Shown here piece by piece: positions 56,926 through 64,000 of a DNA stretch of 64,000 nt. The notes under the pieces were generated by a model. The model was not told the origin of the DNA and searched no databases. It saw only the letters and a list, made by a program, of their open reading frames with translations. Every line of letters starts with the position of its first letter. The stretch's first letter is position 1. The position numbers were made by a program, and so were the translations under genes. Source of the stretch: Sipunculus nudus (taxonomy: Eukaryota; Annelida; Sipuncula; Golfingiida; Sipunculidae); contig CM049319.1 in NCBI GenBank assembly GCA_026874595.1, positions 5,546,601 through 5,610,600 of the forward strand, in the 5' to 3' direction.

Positions 56926-59060
56926 CTACAACATAAAAAATAACAGAACAAAATCAAAGTTTAAATATACATTGGAAGGAGCATACAAAGACGGGCACAT
57001 TATGTAACACCTGGGTTGATTCGACGTTCATTGCTTAAATAATGTGTTAATAAAAATATATAATTAAGGTGCTCAATGCAATCAAACAGATAAAGATTAT
57101 CACATTTGTTTCCCTATGATTAATGGCTTTGATTTTTGCTTTTTTTTAATTCTTCTGAAGCGGATTAAATTAAACAATACATCAAACCTTTTTAATAGAC
57201 CGCATACACCTCGCCAAAGAAGCGTGACCTAAGATGTCCCGATACGTACAAAATTCAATATTGAACAATATTGTCGTATGTTAGAAACAGAGATAGGGGC
57301 ATAACACAGTTTTGCGCTGTAACATAAATACATGGAGAAAATATATTACATATATATATTCGAAAATCTCCAAATTAATCGATCTCCATTCTTATATATC
57401 TGGGTAATATGACTTGGCCTTATGTGACTAAATCAGGCAATCCACGATCGCCTATGGGTTGAAGATAAGCACTGTAGACACGAAAAAGCAAATGCTTGAA
57501 ATATTTGAAACCATTTTATCTCTGTAGTGGCGGAACAGTGTATTGTTCTATATAGTGAGCCTTTTTCAGTTGGAATATGTGAAAGCACAAATCCAATCGA
57601 TTACATCTGATAAGTATACACTAGACAATTCAATATACAGTCTTGATAAATAAGATTTCTTTGATAATTCTGCTTAAAGACTTTTTTTGTCATGCTAAAT
57701 GACTTGTGTATGTGAGTTGTTTCAATATCAATCTGTTTCCCTTAAAAAATTTGACCCAGTGAAATACGGAACAATATCATTTCAAATGTATCACTAGAAA
57801 AAATATATATATCGCCAAAAGGAACCTTCATGATGTATGAGCTGAATGGAATAAATAAACAAGTGCTTCAATATCAACCTAGTTTCCAAATTAATCTAAA
57901 AGATTGTTTTGTCGTAAAAAGTTTAAATTTTGAAATAACACAAACACGGAGTGTTGTATTTTCAGCAATGTCTCACCTGTTCGAAAGAGCATCGGAATAA
58001 TAGTACAAAGAAATTATATTTAATATTTATATATTATTTTTAATATTTATATACCTCATGTTTTTAGGCAACATTTTCCCCGGCACTGGGGGAAATAATA
58101 TGATGAAGTCAGTCAGGATTATAAGCATAAGGTAGTTTACTCGAGTTCTTAAAGGACAATATATTTGCATTTATTATGTATTTTGACAATTTTTTTAAAG
58201 CAGGTTCAAAGGACATGGTAAAGCAATGATATCAGTATGATCTTATCAAGATGTTTTATCCCGGTTTATCATATATATGAGACAACAGAAGAGACAAAAA
58301 GAACAAACACTGGGTGTAAACCGGTCGCGGCTGGCAATGCACTTTATTATTGGGCTTAAGAAGACATGTTGGCTTATGCGCCCGAGGGGAGTCCGCGTTG
58401 GAATTCTGATAGGGGAACCCTCGAAAACAAAACATGAAATAGACCTTTTGTTAGGTTATGCAGCACCAGAGAAAGTAAAAAACACTATCCATGTCCACAG
58501 TATAAACTGACGGATTAAATGTTTGCGACAAATTACCTATGGAAAACTCCACAGGTGAAAAGGATTGAATCCTTTGTTGAGAACGTATCAGAAGGCATCT
58601 CAATAAACTGGAGGGCAGCATGGGAAAATAAATCTCACATTTATGCGGTATTGTAAATGGTATTCTGTTGATAATACAATATAGTTATCATTATCAGACT
58701 GTGTTTTTCTTATATGTCCCCGATATTTCTCTTCATATTCATATTTTAAATTATAATGTATTGTTTTTTGTATTTGTACCTGTATGGTATCCCTAAATTT
58801 TATTATTGTAAACATCAAATATTATATATTAAATCATTCATTTTAACCTCAATCATTGAAGCTTCTGATTAGCAAATGAGATATTACCGATGCAATAATT
58901 TCTAATATCCATTAAATCACTGGAAAATTGTGAAATCAACGGAAAATTTGAAAGTACCATTTTATGTTCCATCAATGAGATATCGTTCATTTCAGTGAGA
59001 AAAAAATCAATATGTCAGTTTTGAAGTTTTATTGTGAATTCATATTTTATTGACATGTAC
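56926..59060. other. Non-coding interval between the two M13 remnants
   Basis: AT-rich. A stretch at 58277-58620 has somewhat higher GC and an open frame of 77 codons on the + strand that matches no family I recognise. Nothing else supported. Confidence 0.45.
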
Positions 59061-59163
59061 TTATGTTGCGTTCAGATCATCAGGTAACGCACCATTCCTC
59101 CATTCCCCTTTACACTGGAACACATGGGCGAAGTCCTCCGAGTTGCTGCACGGTCCCAGAATC
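59061..59163 (-). pseudogene. M13 remnant last exon, altered C-terminus
   Basis: Reads ILGPCSNSEDFAHVFQCK then a non-family tail to TAA at 59061-59063. The family ends with CPxxxxMNPxxKCxVW; this motif is absent in every frame, so the end is lost by frameshift or deletion. Acceptor cattctgaaag is poor. Confidence 0.8.
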
Positions 59164-59731
59164 CTTTCAGAATGTGATGTTATTTCAGTATGAGTAGATA
59201 ACTGGGCACCAAGCAGAAGGCTTTTAAAAAATACCACTAGAAGGTTACGTCAGTAATAAAAATATCATATGTTTATGCCAACTCCTATTTGCCAATACTT
59301 TATGCGGATTAAGGAAATTGTGTATATTCTTTTGTCGGCGTTTCAGAAAAAGACTATTACGTACTACATGCGATAAATTCCTAAATGTGATTAATGGTTC
59401 ATTAGTTAGATGTCTGCTTTCTATTTAGTTTATGTTCTTATAAAATTACCATACATTAGTTGTCCATTGAATAAAACGTGGAGTTTTCTAGGGAGTACCT
59501 GCGCATATCTTGATCTTTTTGACAGAAATATAATTACTGTACGCGTGTTTACAAATTCTTTACAAATGCAGATGTCAATGATTTTTTCAAACTGTATTGG
59601 TTCAATTCTAGATTTATTTTTCAGGGGAATATTTTCCTTTGGTTCGTTTAAAAATTCACGTAGTGCACTGTGTCATCGTAAAAGCTGTGACTCTGTAAAT
59701 TAGTCGTTTGAGTTTAATATGAACTAGCGAC

Positions 59732-59808
59732 CTAAATATCCCTGGCGTATGTGACCCGTGTAGTATCTTCTTTCACCAGCCTTCAGGTTTGTACTCAGAG
59801 CACCACAC
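59732..59808 (-). pseudogene. M13 remnant exon with second stop
   Basis: Reads VWCSEYKPEGW, stop TGA, KKILHGSHTPGIF. VWC follows the conserved FAQ/YPQ of the previous exon. HTPGIFR corresponds to HSPGxFR. Acceptor ccttatgacag; donor tttag|gtcgct, phase 2. Confidence 0.85.
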
Positions 59809-60014
59809 CTGTCATAAGGAAATACAATTTAAGAAAAACGCAAAGCTTTCTTGGGTGTATGAAACGGTTATTTGCATACAGGTAATCATGCCGGCAGCAA
59901 TGATAATTTGGCCATGGACCGTTTATGATACAGTTAGTTTATTTAATGCATTGGAAATGCAAACTCGGCAATCTGATTACAAACAAAACAACGTACCAAC
60001 GAGGTACTATTACG

Positions 60015-60017
<3 letters not shown>

Positions 60018-60076
<59 letters not shown>
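60018..60076. repeat. (TA)n microsatellite
   Basis: About 55 bp of pure TA then TATATG, within the intron between the third and fourth M13 remnant exons. Confidence 0.95.
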
Positions 60077-60077
<1 letters not shown>

Positions 60078-60099
60078 ACTTGATCAATAAGGACTATAC

Positions 60100-60195
60100 C
60101 TGAGGATATGACAGGAACAACAGCTGTTCGTCTGCGACACCAAGCGTTGGTAAGGTCTGTCCCTCGCCGTTAGTGTCTTTTCATCTTTCGTAAGC
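60100..60195 (-). pseudogene. M13 remnant exon with TGA for conserved Trp
   Basis: Reads AYER, stop TGA, KDTNGEGQTLPTLGVADEQL, LFLSYPQ. The stop sits where the family has Trp (TGG), a single-base change. Acceptor tatataacag; donor cctcag|gtatag. Confidence 0.88.
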
Positions 60196-60801
60196 CTGTT
60201 ATATAAAAAAAGAGAATATTTCAGAGAGGAACTGATGAAAGTCGGGAAGAGAAAATGGCAGATCAAAATTAATAAATTAATGAAAAAAAGAACATTACTA
60301 TTGACTCAGGATTCTGGTTCAACCTGCTATTGTGATTTTTGCACACCAGGTGGGACGATTAACGAATTTCAATACTTTAACCATTTGCTAATTTTTATTC
60401 TAATGAATACTGTATTGAACTTGCTATTTAACAGTCAAACCATAAGCGACAGTCTATTTCTTTAATTACACATGATTCATATAAAAATCCAGTGGCTTTA
60501 AATTAATGGTAGGTAAACTGGATTTCAGGATGCAACTGCTGTCTTTAAATAAATAGTCAGGATATAACTAATGTTCCGCATCAATCACTGATTAAATTGG
60601 GCTTATTAGCATTCCTCAGTAAAAGTTAAAAATGCAAAGAAGATCCTTGAAACATTGAATTGGATCCTTTTTTACCTACATCATATTCATTTTGCAATGT
60701 TATTTTAAAAGAAGAAAGACCGCATGCGTACTACATAATGAAATGTTAACATAAACAAATAGCATTTACTGAGCAATTACGTGAAACAAAAAAAATCAAA
60801 C

Positions 60802-60867
60802 TCGAAAAGGTGTCCTAGCTGCCGCCGCATCGGCAATGTTTTCTCCCAGATTCTGTCTTCCGTTCAC
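60802..60867 (-). pseudogene. M13 remnant exon: GENIAD motif
   Basis: Encodes VNGRQNLGENIADAAAARTP and FR, 22 codons, phase 0. ENIAD is conserved, but the usual NGGL after it is AAAA. Acceptor atttgcag is good; donor gtttga is weak, which may itself be a defect. Confidence 0.8.
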
Positions 60868-61291
60868 CTGCAATTTAGATATATATAAACTTAAAATTGA
60901 CGCTCCTTGTTTGGTCCCTCATGAGTTTTTTTTTTATTTTTGAGCATGAATATTCCTCATGCAATAACAAGCCTAGAAAACATGTTACCAAAGCTGTAGG
61001 AATAATCATCCTAAATAAAATGCTGTAACCGATCTCATGGAAACATAATATAAAAAAAGACGTGCTAGAGAGCGCGCGATTTGTATATTTCGTTTATATA
61101 CTTCTACGTGAGTTTTCAAAAATAGTTCTTTTTCTCATATCAAGGAAAATGCCTTTCCTTAAAACATTATGTCGTTCATGTTACATAGTTATGTATTTGT
61201 TGTACATGTTAGAAGGCGTCTTACAGGAAATGTTTTTCATATAAACAAATCTTAATTGAGAAACTTGCAATGCACATAAAAGTATTCGTAC

Positions 61292-61424
61292 CGTCATATT
61301 TGCAGCAGGAACAAAATAGGACGAGTACTGATTGATAAAGCACTCAGCCTTCTCCTCGATTAGTTCATGGCTTTCCTTAGGCCACCATCCTCGTTGCTTG
61401 TCGCCATACTTGTTGAACAATCGG
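61292..61424 (-). pseudogene. M13 remnant exon: post-HExxH helix region
   Basis: Encodes RLFNKYGDKQRGWWPKESHE and LIEEKAECFINQYSSYFVP ending AANMT; family equivalent GRxFDxxGNLxxWWTxxSxxxFxxRxxCxVxQY. This exon is intact. Acceptor tttacataag, donor gtacga. Confidence 0.85.
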
Positions 61425-62890
61425 CTTATGTAAAAGAAATATTTAATGTGTCAATTACAATAAAAACAAATATGATGGGGAGAATGTATTCGGATAAGGA
61501 CTAAATTGCCAACAGATCAAACACCTCTTGACCATTACGTCAAATACTGTGATAACACACCAGAAGCAGGAGACGGCCTAAAATACAATAAGGACTTCTC
61601 AATTAATCAGAGTCTCGCGGATATACAAGGGAAAATATTTAGATGTATTAATACGGTATCATTACGTAATACATTTTTTTATCAGATCAGGTCTTATGTC
61701 CTTAGGCCCTGGAAATAATGTGCCTTCCTTTAAAAAAGTTATAGTTGTAAAGACTAACCCACCATACAGACATACACCAAAAATAAATTGGTTATGTTTG
61801 ACGTTGCGGCTACGTTATTTTACTTTAGTAACAGATATTTGGAATTTCCTCAGTTTGAATTTCGAATTAAAATTTCATAGCTACCGGATATTCCCAATAT
61901 TTTAATTTAATGCCAACACCATGCTAGATGTCCCATTCTCAAAATAGTTCCGTAGCAATGTAGAACTTTGTACTTGAAAATTTGGAAAAATGCAAATACC
62001 TTTGGACAGCCTAGCATTCTTTCAAACCGTCAGATATTCGATGCATTAAGCCTGGACTTTATAAAGGGAGGGATCAGAGCATAATCTAAATTGAGAATGT
62101 GTAATCACTGGTTTATCTTAAGGATTCTTCTCTTTATATGTCATTCTATTTCTATCGACTGATAATCTCAAATTACAGTTGAAACATTTTGTATCATGAC
62201 ATTTAAGGAATGTCTTGAAATTTTATGCTACACAAATAAATCATAACCGAAGCCCATAATTCATTTGACCAGTGTAAGACATATCGCTGAAAACCCCAGG
62301 AATCTGAAGAAGACAGATATAATACTCATGATGGTAGGAAGCAGACCGTAAATATAAAATGACATGGATCCCTCAAGCCTCACCGTATCCTCATACGGCT
62401 AATAACCTTACATACACAGGTACCTGATATTTGAAGTTCCAAAGAAATATTCGATTGTTTTTTTCCCAGTAAAATCAAAGTAGTTAATTAATATCGTTTC
62501 GCTCTTTCCTCCAAATATCCACGCATCACATACACTGGGGCAAAAGAACTTCTGAAGAACCAATTTGCATATTTCACCTTTCTTCTAGATAAATGAAGAG
62601 AAATAGGCCTATGCATTAATGCCTTGAGACTACATATAAATCAAATCTTAGTGCACACAAAAGGTTCTTGAACGGACCTGTATATATGGTTAAACTGAAA
62701 AAGAAGAGAATTTATGACACAACTCGGGAGGTTAGCCTGAATCTGTTAATACTCCGTTGAGAAGCCGTTATTATAGTAATGGGTTAACCGGTATTCTGGC
62801 ACCCATAAAAATACCACCGGGGTATTTCGTGTCCTATGAAAAGGTATTTCCCCAGAAACAAGGGCGTTCCCCCTAAAAACATGTCATTTT
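61425..62890. other. Interval to the right of the M13 remnant
   Basis: AT-rich. Searched on the - strand for the HExxH zinc-site exon that should come next; not found. A few short open frames without family resemblance. Confidence 0.5.
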
Positions 62891-62894
62891 TTCT

Positions 62895-63578
62895 TTGGCT
62901 ACTTGATGTGTGCACACTGAAGTATTTTTTCTAAACGAACAAATGCTGGTGGTGCCATCTGCAGCCGTTCTTGTGTGGCATTCATTCGTGCGTTGTCTTT
63001 TGGTGAAAGTTGCTCATATCTCAGGAGTGGTTAACTTATTGCTCTGAAATTCGGCAACCATCTCGGAGAGTTTTACTCGTAGACCAGTCTATCTTCCCGT
63101 TTTCGAAGAAAACGACATTTGCTGTATTAGCCTGAAATTGTGCATGTTAATAAATCCTGCATACCTCCATCATGTATGCAAGACTGGTGGCTCCAACTGC
63201 AACTGTTTTTGCGCGGTGTCCATCGCTCATATCTCAGGATTGGATGGATGTATCAGCCTGAATTTTGTATGTTTATCCGTCTTGGATAGCTTTTTTGTAG
63301 ACCATACAGGTGGCCTCACCTGCTGTTCCGGTTTTATAGAATACATGGATGAGGTTTCTAAGTAGTGGACTGGTGTCTCGTTCTGAAATTCTGCATCTTG
63401 TATCCATCTGTAGATCTGTTTTTGGTGAAAATTTCACATATATGTGGAGTTTAATTGACATCAATGATGCCACAAGTTTGGAGTCATGTCATGTCAGGAA
63501 CATTCAATTGCTTACTTTTCCCATGTCTCTGTAATTTGGCGGTTACACGCGGTCGCTTGTCAATTACCCTTATTCTAG
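62895..63578 (+). mobile_element. Family B fragment, 3' part with CTAG end
   Basis: Units with ggtggtgccatctgcagcc, ctcatatctcaggagtggt and cttggatagctttt lead to a degenerate hairpin (gcggtcgcttgtcaattac) and TATTCTAG ending at 63578 before T. The 5' part is missing. Confidence 0.75.
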
Positions 63579-64000
63579 TTCATCTAATGGAATAACTGGT
63601 CCCTTTATGTTTATGTATGTGTAAAACTGCCTTGTACATAGTTTAGGCAATTAGATAAAATAAGATAACTGTCAAGTTTTATCTCCTGCATGTCAATGTA
63701 CGTATCAATAAATAAAGCCTCGTAAAATATTTGTGTATATATGTATATATGTATAGCAACGGATCATTTTATAGGAATAATATGGTCCATAATTATGAGA
63801 GGCACATGTTAAGATTCAAAGGATAATAATAATACTAATAATAATGATAATAATGATAATAATAAAAATAATAAAAAGATGAAGACACCTAAGTGTAGAC
63901 TACTGTTTATTTTGTCCACGAGCTTTCGAAGCTCAGAGCTCTATCAGGTGGAAAGTGATTTTTTTATTAAATGATATTGTATTTATATGTATGGTTTAAA
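63579..64000. other. Right edge: AT-rich DNA with AAT/GAT microsatellite
   Basis: A trinucleotide tract (aataataat, gataataat) lies at 63824-63878. No gene signal. Confidence 0.7.

Larger units (their letters stand above)
59061..61424 (-). pseudogene. M13 (neprilysin/ECE-like) zinc metallopeptidase, C-terminal part, broken
   Basis: Five - strand exons in correct order and phase: 61424-61292, 60867-60802, 60195-60100, 59808-59732, 59163-59061. They cover the region from just after the HExxH zinc motif to the C-terminus. M13 enzymes are membrane-anchored ectoenzymes that cut peptide hormones. Visible motifs: WWPKESHELIEEKAECF, LGENIAD (third zinc ligand Glu and catalytic-site Asp), ADEQLLFLSYPQ, VWCSEYKPEGW, LGPCSNSEDFAHVFQC. 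There are stops in two exons. The NGG after ENIAD is AAA, and the C-terminal CxxW ending is missing. The HExxH exon was not seen between 61425 and 64000. Best read as a young pseudogene; a sequencing error would have to occur twice. Confidence 0.82.

Noticed and set aside
58277-58510. 77-codon open frame on the + strand
   Set aside because: No recognisable domain, no splice partners and no neighbouring coding signal; kept only as an unresolved interval.
60178-60183. In-frame TGA in the M13 exon as a selenocysteine or recoded codon
   Set aside because: The family has Trp here, a second stop occurs in the next exon, and the C-terminus is lost; pseudogene decay explains all three.

Overview
The window is eukaryotic nuclear DNA: AT-rich, with short exons, introns of 0.1-8.5 kb and dense nested repeats. 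The repeat style (many non-autonomous elements with CCGTC-rich starts, hairpin ends and internal tandem units) and the protein sequences suggest a mollusc, probably a bivalve. That assignment is an inference; no species marker is present.

The main content is one gene on the + strand, about 9066-54015: a molybdenum hydroxylase of the xanthine dehydrogenase/aldehyde oxidase family. Thirty-three coding exons could be read by hand. Their splice phases all join, giving about 1294 residues with no internal stop, and the gene ends with TGA at 54013-54015. The protein has both [2Fe-2S] domains (all eight cysteines), the FAD domain, the a/b hammerhead and the two-part Mo-cofactor domain with the catalytic Glu. 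The Glu and Arg that bind purine in xanthine dehydrogenase are Ile and Ala here, so the gene is aldehyde-oxidase-like. The 5' end is incomplete: the first visible exon lacks a start codon and carries an N-terminal extension with a CPSC motif.

Region by region: 1-2024 is the 3' part of a family A element, almost identical to the copy at 24.7-27.2 kb. 2.0-9.1 kb is repeat-rich non-coding DNA. 9.1-9.7 kb holds the first two exons. The 8.5-kb intron at 9.7-18.2 kb holds a 5.7-kb unit bounded by 35-bp inverted repeats; inside it are a promoter-like CpG-containing patch and a family A element with a family B element inserted in it. 18.2-54.0 kb holds the other 31 exons, separated by family A, B and C elements that look like non-autonomous Helitron-type elements. 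Three exons (3, 5 and 11) are followed by tandem copies of their own 3' end including the splice donor.

54.0-64.0 kb is downstream DNA. On the - strand, 59.06-61.42 kb holds five correctly spaced exons from the C-terminal half of an M13 (neprilysin/endothelin-converting-enzyme-like) zinc metallopeptidase, broken by two in-frame stops. A second, more decayed copy of one of these exons lies at 56.8 kb. The rest is an inverted-repeat hairpin element, a tRNA-derived SINE-like sequence, AT microsatellites and a family B fragment near the right edge. No tRNA, rRNA, CRISPR array or intact second gene was seen.
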